Assembly (NCBI GenBank): GCA_012959525.1
Contig: DUDB01000061.1
Coordinates: 876-64,875, forward strand
Source of the DNA: Planctomycetota bacterium
GTDB taxonomy: Bacteria > Planctomycetota > UBA1135 > GCA-002686595
DNA length: 64,000 nucleotides
Reading direction: 5' to 3'
Below are positions 54,318 to 62,633 of this stretch, one piece after another. Position numbers and translations under genes: made by a program. How positions within the stretch are numbered: the first letter of the stretch is position 1; each line of letters begins with the position of its first letter. The notes under the pieces were generated by a model, which worked only from the letters and a program-made list of their open reading frames with translations, was not told where the DNA came from and did no database searches.

Positions 54318-55697
54318 CTAATCCTCGCCAGGCCCACCGGCATACCCCATGGCCTTAAGGTCCTCTAGTCGCTCCCCATCCACGCGCACGGTCTCCCGCT
54401 CGCGCGCCGATTCCGTGCCCTCCAACTCCTCATTCAAGGCGTCGAGCATGCGGTGCAGGCGAAAGAAGTCGAGATCATTGCGCAGAACCGTCTCCCCGGG
54501 GTCCTCTCCCAGGTGATAGAGCTCGTGATTTCCATCGGATGACTGGATCAGCTTGTGCGGCCCGTCATAGACCACGGTTCGCACACGCCGAAAGCGGTCA
54601 CCGACGGTGGGGTGCAGGATGTCCGGGAGGCGGCTGTAGTGGTTCTCGGACACAACCAGGCCCACCCCCGGGCGTAGTGGAAATGCCGGACTCAATTGAT
54701 CCTGAACCTCACTGGTCAGACCGTCCAAGACCAATGCCGGCAGGTGAGCACTGCCTGCACGCTCGGTGCGCAGTTCGCCAGCCCTCTGGCCCGGGTACTT
54801 GATGAGCAACGGCACGGAGAGGGCGGGCTCATAAACGTCCTTGGAATGCTCAACCAGACCGTGCTCCCCGAAGTACTCCCCATGGTCGGACACGACGACC
54901 ACCAAAAGGTCATCCCACAGCCCACGCTCCTTGAGTTGCTCAAAGAGCTCACCCAGGGCCAAGTCCAGATTTCGGACGGCACGATTGTACTGATCCTGCA
55001 GGGTAAGCCCGAGGTCGCCCGCATCCTCACCCCGCACAATGACCTGCTGGTACAAGCGATTGAGCAGGTCGGATGAGTACTCGGTGGCCTGGTCATACTC
55101 GCGCTCTCCCGGCAGGGGTTCGACGTTATAGGGCCGATGGGTGTCCATGAAATTCACGAACATGGTCCAGGGGCGGTCCGAGGAATCGCTCTGTGCATGA
55201 CCGTCAATCCAACCCAGGACGTTCTTGCAAAGACGCGGCGCACGCTCGCGGCTGATCCGCCAATGATCAAACCCCTGTGACAGGCCGAACTCACCTTTCA
55301 AGTAGACGGCGTTGGCCACGATCCCCGCCGTCGTGTAGCCCTGTTCCCTCAACGCCTCGGCCAAGGTCCACTGCTCCTCCTCGAGGGTGAAGCAGTTGTC
55401 CACGCTCATGTCTTCCACCTCAAAGGAGTATGCGCCGTGGGCACTGGGGGGTTTTCCCGTGAACATGGACGCGTGGCTGGGGACCGTCCAAGGCGAGCTG
55501 GCCGAGCAGCTCTCCCAGCGGGTGGCCTCCGCCGCCAGAGCATCCAGGTTGGGCGTCAGATTCCCCGTGCCCCCGTAGCACCCCAGGCGATCGGCGCGCA
55601 GGGTGTCCAAGCACAGGATGAGGACGTTGGGAGGAGTCTCCCCCATGGACCCACAGGCGCTGAGTCCAAGGGGCAGGAGTAGGAGCAGGGGTCTCAT
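54318..55697 (-). CDS. Sulfatase-superfamily lipoprotein lacking the formylglycine cysteine
   Basis: The ATG at 55697 gives 459 residues with a lipoprotein signal (MRPLLLLLPLGLSAC, Cys15). The sulfatase-like fold is clear: NVLILCLDTLRADRLGCYGG (metal Asp31), SSPWTVPSHASMFTGKPPSA, FVNFMDTHRPYN and VVVSDHGEYFGEHGLVEHSK. In canonical sulfatases the nucleophile is Cys or Ser in C/S-x-P-x-R, turned into formylglycine. Here the site reads T71-V-P-S-H75, so no formylglycine can form. This branch may act as a phosphatase, phosphotransferase or sulfatase with a different nucleophile. It is divergent from a phosphodiesterase-type gene that starts 135 bases away. Confidence 0.88.
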   Translation of the reverse strand: MRPLLLLLPLGLSACGSMGETPPNVLILCLDTLRADRLGCYGGTGNLTPNLDALAAEATRWESCSASSPWTVPSHASMFTGKPPSAHGAYSFEVEDMSVDNCFTLEEEQWTLAEALREQGYTTAGIVANAVYLKGEFGLSQGFDHWRISRERAPRLCKNVLGWIDGHAQSDSSDRPWTMFVNFMDTHRPYNVEPLPGEREYDQATEYSSDLLNRLYQQVIVRGEDAGDLGLTLQDQYNRAVRNLDLALGELFEQLKERGLWDDLLVVVVSDHGEYFGEHGLVEHSKDVYEPALSVPLLIKYPGQRAGELRTERAGSAHLPALVLDGLTSEVQDQLSPAFPLRPGVGLVVSENHYSRLPDILHPTVGDRFRRVRTVVYDGPHKLIQSSDGNHELYHLGEDPGETVLRNDLDFFRLHRMLDALNEELEGTESARERETVRVDGERLEDLKAMGYAGGPGED

Positions 55698-55831
55698 GGG
55701 GAGGCAGTGTAGCGCCTCACCCTCTACGGAGCCCGAACCTCGTCGTTGGACATGGGAGTTCAACGCGCCATCATGGCGCGGGTGCTGGCAGACGCGGCCA
55801 ACCTCCTGCGCCCTGCTTGCGTACCCCCACC

Positions 55832-57472
55832 ATGAACCACCCCCCCTCCCCGAGCGCCCGCCCATTCATCCAGTGGGTCCTGTGGCTTGCATGCCTGGCG
55901 CCCGGCCTGGGGGCCTGCAGCTCTGAGGTTCCAAAGAGGCGCGTCCTCATCGTGGGCTGGGACGGGGCGACCTTTGACCTGATCGACCCGTTGATCGGGG
56001 AAGGCCGCATGCCCGTGCTGGCCGATCTCATGCAGCGTGGCCAACATGCATGGTTGGAGTCTTCCCGGGTGCCGATTTCGTCGGCTGCCTGGGTCGGCGC
56101 TTGCAGCGGGCAGCATCCAGGTGAGACCGGGGTCTATGATTTTTTCCAACGCGTAGAGGGCAGCTACGAAGTAGAGGTCATCGACGCGCGGTCCAATCTC
56201 TGCCCTCCGATCTGGCGCATCCTCACCGGGCGCGGTGCCACGGTGAACGTCCTGGGTGTACCCATCACTTGGCCGCCGGAGCCAGTGCGTGGTCACCTCG
56301 CGGCGGGGATGCTCTCACCCCCCGCAGCGGACTGGGCCTGGCCACCGGAGTACACCAGCGAGCTACGCGAGCGTGGGCTCCTACCGGACGTGGGAATCTG
56401 GACCCAGATGCGCAGCCTGGCTCCGGACCAGATGTTGGAGCGTATCCACGAGCAGCTGCTCATCAAGGAACAGGTCACCCTGGATCTCTTGGGGCGCAAC
56501 GACTGGGACCTGTCGATGGTGGTCTTCAAGAGCCTCGACGTTATTTCCCACCAGCGCTACGACGGAAGCACGCAGGGAGTGATCGCGGACCTGCTGGAAG
56601 ATCTGGACCGCATTCTGGGTAACCTGATCAAGGAAGCCGGGCCTCAAACGGACGTCATCGTCATGAGCGACCACGGGTTCGGCGTCTTCCCCTTCACGTT
56701 CAATCTCTACCCTTGGCTGGTCAATGCTGGCCTTGCGGTGGAACAAGGCGAAGGTCCACCGACCCAGCCCGCCGCCGCGCCACTCATCGTGTTCGAGGCC
56801 GAGACGGAGCGGCTGCGCCTGAAGCGCCTCGATCTGGCCCAGACCCGGGTGCTGGCCACCAATACGGAGTGTGAAGGCAATTTCGGCAGCTTGCGGCTGA
56901 ATCTCGCTGGTCGCGAGCCCGAGGGAGTGGTTCCCGCGGATCAGGCTGAAGCCCTGCTCACCGAGGTGGAAGCCGCCCTGCGCGCCATTGAGGTCCCGGG
57001 CGGTCCCCTCGTTACTCAGGTCTGGCGCGGGGCGCAGCTGTATCCGGGACCGGCCAATGGGCGGGTGCCCGACCTGATCTTCGAGACCCGCACGGACTGG
57101 CAGGTCGTGGCCTCGGCTGCTGGCCCAGCCCTGACCCAGCACCAGGTGCCGCGGCCTAACCACAGGCTCGATGGCATCTTCGCTGCGGCAGGGCCGCGAG
57201 TCTCCTCGCGCGCCGAGCGCGCACGCTGGAGCGTCTTCGATCTCGCGCCTACCGCTCTGCACCTCATGGGACACAGCATCTACGAGGAGATGAGTGGCGA
57301 GGCCCATGCCGAACTCCTCTCAAGTCCGCAGCCCGTTCAACGGATTGCCCATGCCGACGACCCCACCTATCGCCCCAGCGCCGAAGCCTGGAAGGAACTG
57401 ACACAGGAGCAGCGTCAGGCTCAGATCGACCAACTCAAGGCCTTAGGCTACGCCGATGACGACGACGACTAG
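55832..57472 (+). CDS. Alkaline-phosphatase-superfamily phosphodiesterase/nucleotide pyrophosphatase-like lipoprotein
   Basis: The ATG at 55832 gives 546 residues with signal MNHPPSPSARPFIQWVLWLA ending in lipobox C29. Family blocks are VLIVGWDGATFDLIDPLIGE (metal Asp44), MPVLADLMQRG, VPISSAAWVGACSGQHPGET with the nucleophile Ser/Thr expected around 83-84, and VIVMSDHGFGVFP. These enzymes cut phosphodiesters or transfer phospho-groups outside the cytoplasm. Its stop overlaps the start of the next gene by 17 bases, so both are likely to work together. Confidence 0.9.
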   Translation: MNHPPSPSARPFIQWVLWLACLAPGLGACSSEVPKRRVLIVGWDGATFDLIDPLIGEGRMPVLADLMQRGQHAWLESSRVPISSAAWVGACSGQHPGETGVYDFFQRVEGSYEVEVIDARSNLCPPIWRILTGRGATVNVLGVPITWPPEPVRGHLAAGMLSPPAADWAWPPEYTSELRERGLLPDVGIWTQMRSLAPDQMLERIHEQLLIKEQVTLDLLGRNDWDLSMVVFKSLDVISHQRYDGSTQGVIADLLEDLDRILGNLIKEAGPQTDVIVMSDHGFGVFPFTFNLYPWLVNAGLAVEQGEGPPTQPAAAPLIVFEAETERLRLKRLDLAQTRVLATNTECEGNFGSLRLNLAGREPEGVVPADQAEALLTEVEAALRAIEVPGGPLVTQVWRGAQLYPGPANGRVPDLIFETRTDWQVVASAAGPALTQHQVPRPNHRLDGIFAAAGPRVSSRAERARWSVFDLAPTALHLMGHSIYEEMSGEAHAELLSSPQPVQRIAHADDPTYRPSAEAWKELTQEQRQAQIDQLKALGYADDDDD

Positions 57473-58964
57473 TCACGGGCGCTGGCTCATCGGCCTGGGC
57501 TTGAGCGCTCTGGCCCTTCTGGTTTACTGGCCCGTATTCGATCTGGCGCTCCTGGGCTGGGACACCTGGCCCATGATTCTGACCGCGCGAGTGCAGAGCT
57601 TTGGCGATCTGTGGGGCTGTGTGAGCGAGTCCATGATGGATGGTCGCTACCCGCACGGAGAGTACTACCGGCCGGTGACCAACCTGTTCTTCGCCCTGGA
57701 CCACGCACTCGGCGGCCTTGAACCGATCGCCTACCACCGCACGGACTGGCTCATTCTCTTGGCGACAACGTTGCTGATGGCCGTCCTGGCAGCGCGTCTC
57801 TTCCCGCGCCTCCACGGCCTGCGGATCGCAGCTGTGGCGGGCGTCTTGTTCTGCCTACACCCCATCCACCTGGAGCTGGTGACGGCACCGCCGCGACGAG
57901 CAGACACGCTCTGCCTGTTGTTCACGCTAGCCTGCCTTTTGAGTCAGTCGTTGCCCGGACGGGACGCAGGAACCCGGGGTCGATGGATGGGAGCCCTGTT
58001 TGCATTTCTGGCCGTGGGCTCCAAAGAAACTGGCGCGGTGGTCCTCCCGGTGGCGTTCGCCTGGCACACGTGTTTCGTTCAGGGTCCGTGCACTCTCTTT
58101 GAGCGTCTACGCCATGGAGCTCGCCGGACCGTCCCGATCCTGATCGGGGTAGGTGTCCTGCTCGGCATACGTACTCTCGTGCTGGGAGGCTTGGGAGGCC
58201 CCTTGCCCATAGAGGGACTTGAGCCTGTAGACCGCACCGAGCTCTTCGGCAGCTTGATCGAGCGTGCCGTGCTACCCATGCCCCTGTGGGGATGGAGCCA
58301 CGTCTACTTGCCCCTGCTCGCCGCCAGCTTGCTCGTTGTCGGATCCGTTCGACTCTCACGCACGGCTCAAGCTGTCGAGCAGGAGAGCTCGCATGCTCCC
58401 CATGAGGGTTCAGTGCTCGCTTTTCTCGGTCTGTGGAGCCTGGCTGTGTTTGGGATCACCAGCCTCGCCGACCAGATGCGTGATTGGTACGCCCTGCTCT
58501 TGTCCGCTCCAGTCGTGCTGGCCATCGCGCGCGGGCTGCTGGCCGACAGAACCCAATGGCGCACATCGGGGCCCTGGCTGGCGATTTTTCCGCTGGTTTC
58601 CTTGGTCTTCCTCGCACGCGGGTGGCCACTGGAGCCCACCCCCAGATTGCACGCCATGAGCTTCCTGGCCCGACAGGATCTGCTGCGCCTAGAAGAAGGG
58701 GTGCTGTCCACCCCCGATGGGGCCTTCCTGCGCCTCAACCCCTGGCACCCCATACTCCCGCCGGCAAGCGATGGGGCTGGCGTACGCAGCCTCTACTCCG
58801 CCTTCGATTACAGCCTGCAAGCCTGGTGCGAGCTACGCTGGCCCGAGAGGTCCATTGAAGTGATCTCCTGGTACCAGAACAAGGACCCCCAGCCCCGGCC
58901 CGGGGTCCTGACGGTCCAACTCATCCCCGGCCCGGAACCGGGCTGGGTCAAGGACCTGCCTTAG
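57456..58964 (+). CDS. Polytopic membrane protein, GT-C glycosyltransferase-like
   Basis: The 502-residue protein has about ten to twelve hydrophobic helices. The first outside loop contains LALLGWDTWPMILTARV and YPHGEYYRPVTNLFFALDHA. The spacing of acidic and aromatic residues there is typical of GT-C enzymes, which use lipid-linked sugars, and of TMTC/ArnT-like proteins. A later segment has LFCLHPIHLELVTAPPRRAD and GSKETGAVVLPVAFAWH, also seen in that group. The last about 80 residues are soluble. It overlaps the phosphodiesterase gene by 17 bases. Sugar and acceptor are unknown. Confidence 0.72.
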   Translation: MTTTTSHGRWLIGLGLSALALLVYWPVFDLALLGWDTWPMILTARVQSFGDLWGCVSESMMDGRYPHGEYYRPVTNLFFALDHALGGLEPIAYHRTDWLILLATTLLMAVLAARLFPRLHGLRIAAVAGVLFCLHPIHLELVTAPPRRADTLCLLFTLACLLSQSLPGRDAGTRGRWMGALFAFLAVGSKETGAVVLPVAFAWHTCFVQGPCTLFERLRHGARRTVPILIGVGVLLGIRTLVLGGLGGPLPIEGLEPVDRTELFGSLIERAVLPMPLWGWSHVYLPLLAASLLVVGSVRLSRTAQAVEQESSHAPHEGSVLAFLGLWSLAVFGITSLADQMRDWYALLLSAPVVLAIARGLLADRTQWRTSGPWLAIFPLVSLVFLARGWPLEPTPRLHAMSFLARQDLLRLEEGVLSTPDGAFLRLNPWHPILPPASDGAGVRSLYSAFDYSLQAWCELRWPERSIEVISWYQNKDPQPRPGVLTVQLIPGPEPGWVKDLP

Positions 58965-58968
58965 ACAA

Positions 58969-59973
58969 TCACCGCGCGGCGCCTTGCAGGGCATGCGCCT
59001 GGGCCAGTCGCCGATCCACTTGCGCCAGCAGCTCCGGCGCCAGTTCCGCGGCTCCTGCCAGGACAAGGTACTCACGGGCATCCCTCAAATTCTTGATGCC
59101 CCGAGCGGTCTTCCCCTGGGTCAGATCCAGCTCTCCAAGCTCACGCAACGCCTGACCCAACCACTCCGCCTGGTTGGCCCCGCGCTGAGTCCGGTAACGC
59201 GCTCTGGTGCGTCGGGCAATTTCCTCCATCATGGTGCGCGCTTCCGTGATACGACCGACAAGGCGCAGACCGTGCCCCACCTGCCAGTCGGCCACCATCT
59301 GTTCATGGGCGTTGCCGCTTTCGCTCACGACCTCGCGACACCGAATGAAAGACTCCAGCGCCTGGTCGTGGTGGCCTCGCTCTTCCAGCAGCCAACCGAG
59401 TTGGCGCCACAGGGCGCCCAAGAGCAGCGCATCGTCCGCACGCGTGGCATCGTCAATGGCACGCCTGCACCAACGCAGCTGGTCTTCGCCGCGACTCATC
59501 ACCGCCGCCATGTGAGCGACCTGAACGGCACGGACGTGCTGGCCGCTTGCGCGGGAGAGAGCATGGGCCCGGGTGCAGGTTTCGAGTGCCTGTGAAGTGT
59601 CTCCTGCGTGATGCTGGTACGCCGCCTGCGCAAGCAGGATGCGTGCCTGGCCGCGCACCTCCCCGTCCTGGCTCTGGGCCACAGCGTTTTCCAGCCACAC
59701 CTTTCCCTCTTCCGGCTGACCCTTCAGTAGATACACGTGAGCCGCCTGGGCTGCGCCCTCCACAAATATCTCCGGTACATCTTCAGCTTGCGCCGCGGCG
59801 GCAGCCAGGCGGTAAGACTCCAATGCCTGGACATAGCGCCGCGAGTCGAAAGCGGCATCGGCACGCCTCAGGAGTTCATCGGGGGTGAGTCGGCCTGGCG
59901 ACTGACCCTCGGAGCTGACGCAGGCCGGGCTGAATCCGAGTAGGAGGAAGACCGCAAGGAGGTGGAGGCGCAT
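58969..59973 (-). CDS. TPR-repeat lipoprotein
   Basis: The ATG at 59973 gives 334 residues starting MRLHLLAVFLLLGFSPACVS, a lipoprotein signal with Cys18; the frame to 60177 is not credible as signal. The rest is helical with TPR-like pairs, e.g. ADAAFDSRRYVQALESYRLA, AAQAAHVYLLKGQPEEGKVW, ILLAQAAYQHHAGDTSQALE, WRQLGWLLEERGHHDQALES and LRELGELDLTQGKTARGIKN. It is a periplasmic scaffold or sensor by inference. It is convergent with the membrane-protein gene, with stops four bases apart. Confidence 0.85.
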   Translation of the reverse strand: MRLHLLAVFLLLGFSPACVSSEGQSPGRLTPDELLRRADAAFDSRRYVQALESYRLAAAAAQAEDVPEIFVEGAAQAAHVYLLKGQPEEGKVWLENAVAQSQDGEVRGQARILLAQAAYQHHAGDTSQALETCTRAHALSRASGQHVRAVQVAHMAAVMSRGEDQLRWCRRAIDDATRADDALLLGALWRQLGWLLEERGHHDQALESFIRCREVVSESGNAHEQMVADWQVGHGLRLVGRITEARTMMEEIARRTRARYRTQRGANQAEWLGQALRELGELDLTQGKTARGIKNLRDAREYLVLAGAAELAPELLAQVDRRLAQAHALQGAAR

Positions 59974-60146
59974 GCTGACTAGGGTAATTGGCTGCGCCTC
60001 AGATGCCCACAGAACTCGGATGTAGGGGTCCTCTGGGCACATCCCAGGGCACCCTTTCCATTTCCTATGTGGATCGGAGGCCCAGTGGTTCGAAGTTCTA
60101 CTTGAGATGATGGCCCACGCTCTGGAAAGTGGTCCTGGATCCCGCA

Positions 60147-62369
60147 ATGAAAGTCCCCATTTTGCCCCTCCTCGCAACCGCAGTTGCCCTGCTCCTCTGG
60201 GGCATTGCCAGTACTGGAGGCGAGGACCCCCTACCGATGAGGGTGAGCAAGCGGGCCCCTTCGCCCCGAAACCGATCCTCCGCGAGCCTGGTCCAGCCGA
60301 AGCCAGACCTCGTTATTCCAATCCATACAACCGCCGATCCGAAGACCGTGCTCTCCTCCGTCCCGCGCTCCGGAGAAGGCGCCATGACGGTGACCCTCCT
60401 GACCGGTGACGACCAAAGGCCCGTGGCCAACACTCGCTTGGTGGTCTACGACCCGAGCGGCTCAACCAACACGGAGGTCACGGCGGGCCGCTGGTCCCAG
60501 ATGACTCGCACGAACGGGCAGGCCAATTTCAGCCTGCCACCCGGCAAACCCCTACGGCTGTCCGTACGCGGAGAGTCCGTCGGAATGGAGAACTCATCCG
60601 TTGAGTTGCCGCCATTTCGTGAGGGCGAACAACGCAATCTGACGATTCAATTGGGACATCTGCGAGGGGGGTCCTGGGCGGGCAGCTTCCTGGACGCATT
60701 CGATGATTCCCCCGTCGAGGGAGCAGAAGTGCGACTCTTCTCACGAGAGGGGCCACATTCGGCGGCACAATTACTTCGACGCTCGGGGCGGCCTGATGCA
60801 TGGAGCAACGACGAGGGTCGCTTCGAGCTGCAGTGGGATACGGACGGGGCCGCTTTCGCGGGCGTGTATGCCCTTGGATATGGGCCCCTGTTCTTCGAGC
60901 TCAACCAGCAGCCGGGCCTGGCCGCGGTGGCAGTCCCGATTCGACTACAACGCAGCGCGGCCTTCGAGTTGAAGTTCGCTCACGCCAGCGCTTCCTCCGA
61001 CTTCCGCCTCACGCTGACCACGGCGGAGGGACAGTCGCGGGGATCGGGCCCCTCCCCAATACTCGCCGGGCCATTGAGTTGGTCTGCGAAGGTGAACCCT
61101 GAGGGCGTTGCCCAGATCCTCGGCATACCCCCCCACATTGCCCTGAACGTGCAGGTCTGGAAGGGCGAGACACAGATCCATGCGTCCACCTCCACGATCA
61201 CTCTGGCACCCAGTGAGCGGCGGGTATTCGGGCTGGACACGGGAAGCACGACAATGCTCACCGGAGTCCTACGCGACGAAGCGGGGAAGCCCGTGAGCGA
61301 CAGCGAAGTGTGGCTGGTACCGGCCAAGCACCGTGCGCCAGGCCTACTCACGCAACCAGGATCCCAGGACGATCAACCCTTGCGCGCGGTAACCGACATG
61401 GGGGGCCGCTACCAGTTCTCCGACCCCGAGCCTGGCGATTGGTGGGTGGGGCCTGCACCGGGCACGACTCTGGCACCGGACTCTTCGCGCGTCCTTCCTA
61501 TGGCCCGCTGGGTTCATCTGCCCAAGGGACTGTCGCGATTGGACCTGGATCTGACTGCGCACTCGGGAGTGTACTTGCGAGGAAGCGTGCGGGATGCAGG
61601 CGGAAGACCTGTCTCGGGAGCATCCTTCCGATTCCGTGGCGCCCTCGATACGGCAGTTGGCGAGCAAGAAACAAACGAAGAGGGTCAGTTCAATGTGGGC
61701 CCTCTCATGCCGGGCCTCTACGACGTCTGGATCGCTCCGGACGAGAAGCTTGACCATCAGGGAAGCCTAGCCCGGACCATCCGCGCCGGTTCGGAATCCA
61801 TGCACTTCACCGTGTATGACGGATCCTGGATTATTGTGCGTGCCGTTGCACCCGGTGACGGAGGGGCGCTTCGTCTGACGCGCGGCTTGCTCACCAGGCT
61901 TGATCCGTCGCCCTCGCTCGCGCGGGACCTAAAGGCGTCCTTGCTGCTTGCACCGGGAACTGATTCCCTGGCGCCGGAAGAGACATCCATGGAGCTGCGC
62001 GGCAATGCCATGGAGCTGCACGCACTCTCGAAGGGGCTCTATGCGGCGGCCCTGTATTCCGCGGACGGCCGCGTGGCCGTCCTGGAGCAGCTGGACACCA
62101 AGGAAGTTGAAGGGCCCGCCGAAGCCCACGCGATCCTCCAGCCCGTGGGCTGGTTGCTACTTGAGCACCTCGGGAGTGCCCACGGGGCCTACTACCAGGT
62201 ACTGCGCGGCAAGGTCATCGTCGGGAGCGGATCTCTCGGGTGTGGTGCACTGGCAGAGATTCCGGTCCCCCCGGGCGAGCTGGTGGTGGAATGGGCCACC
62301 CAAGGGCAGCCCATCCAGAGCAAGAAGGTCTCATCCGAATCCCACGGACGGGTTCGAGTTCACTTCTGA
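60147..62369 (+). CDS. Exported protein with repeated carboxypeptidase-regulatory-like domains
   Basis: The ATG at 60147 gives 740 residues with a hydrophobic N-terminal segment (MKVPILPLLATAVALLLWGI). Repeated beta-sandwich units have the CarboxypepD_reg-like layout: PVANTRLVVYDPSGSTNTEV ... TRTNGQANFSLPPGKPLRLS; PVEGAEVRLFSREGP ... SNDEGRFELQW; PVSDSEVWLVPAKHR ... TDMGGRYQFSDPEPGDWWVG; PVSGASFRFRGALDT ... TNEEGQFNVGPLMPGLYDVW. At least four such units are visible. They usually serve as structural or adhesive modules; no catalytic domain is seen. Confidence 0.82.
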   Translation: MKVPILPLLATAVALLLWGIASTGGEDPLPMRVSKRAPSPRNRSSASLVQPKPDLVIPIHTTADPKTVLSSVPRSGEGAMTVTLLTGDDQRPVANTRLVVYDPSGSTNTEVTAGRWSQMTRTNGQANFSLPPGKPLRLSVRGESVGMENSSVELPPFREGEQRNLTIQLGHLRGGSWAGSFLDAFDDSPVEGAEVRLFSREGPHSAAQLLRRSGRPDAWSNDEGRFELQWDTDGAAFAGVYALGYGPLFFELNQQPGLAAVAVPIRLQRSAAFELKFAHASASSDFRLTLTTAEGQSRGSGPSPILAGPLSWSAKVNPEGVAQILGIPPHIALNVQVWKGETQIHASTSTITLAPSERRVFGLDTGSTTMLTGVLRDEAGKPVSDSEVWLVPAKHRAPGLLTQPGSQDDQPLRAVTDMGGRYQFSDPEPGDWWVGPAPGTTLAPDSSRVLPMARWVHLPKGLSRLDLDLTAHSGVYLRGSVRDAGGRPVSGASFRFRGALDTAVGEQETNEEGQFNVGPLMPGLYDVWIAPDEKLDHQGSLARTIRAGSESMHFTVYDGSWIIVRAVAPGDGGALRLTRGLLTRLDPSPSLARDLKASLLLAPGTDSLAPEETSMELRGNAMELHALSKGLYAAALYSADGRVAVLEQLDTKEVEGPAEAHAILQPVGWLLLEHLGSAHGAYYQVLRGKVIVGSGSLGCGALAEIPVPPGELVVEWATQGQPIQSKKVSSESHGRVRVHF

Positions 62370-62633
62370 CCAACCCGTTGAGGGGATTTCTTCGCGCAGG
62401 TCTGTAACAGCCGCGGAAGTAGGTCGAATGGACTGTCAGGGTGGAAATTCCCAGAAAGCGCGTTCTGGTCACCCAGGAAAGAGGGTTCCAACAGTAGCCC
62501 CTCTAGCCCACACCCATATGCCGCCGCGTCTCCATTTCCAGGAGAGTAGTGCGGAATATTGTCCGATCGAGCCCGCCTGGGCCACGCAGGGGGTGAGTTC
62601 CGTCCTCTCAACTTAAAGCCCCATGGGCAACCT

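Noticed and set aside
54285-54325. GGTTCAAGTCC as the T arm of a tRNA
   Set aside because: The flanking stem does not pair and no acceptor, D or anticodon arms are present; it runs into the end of the sulfatase-like gene.
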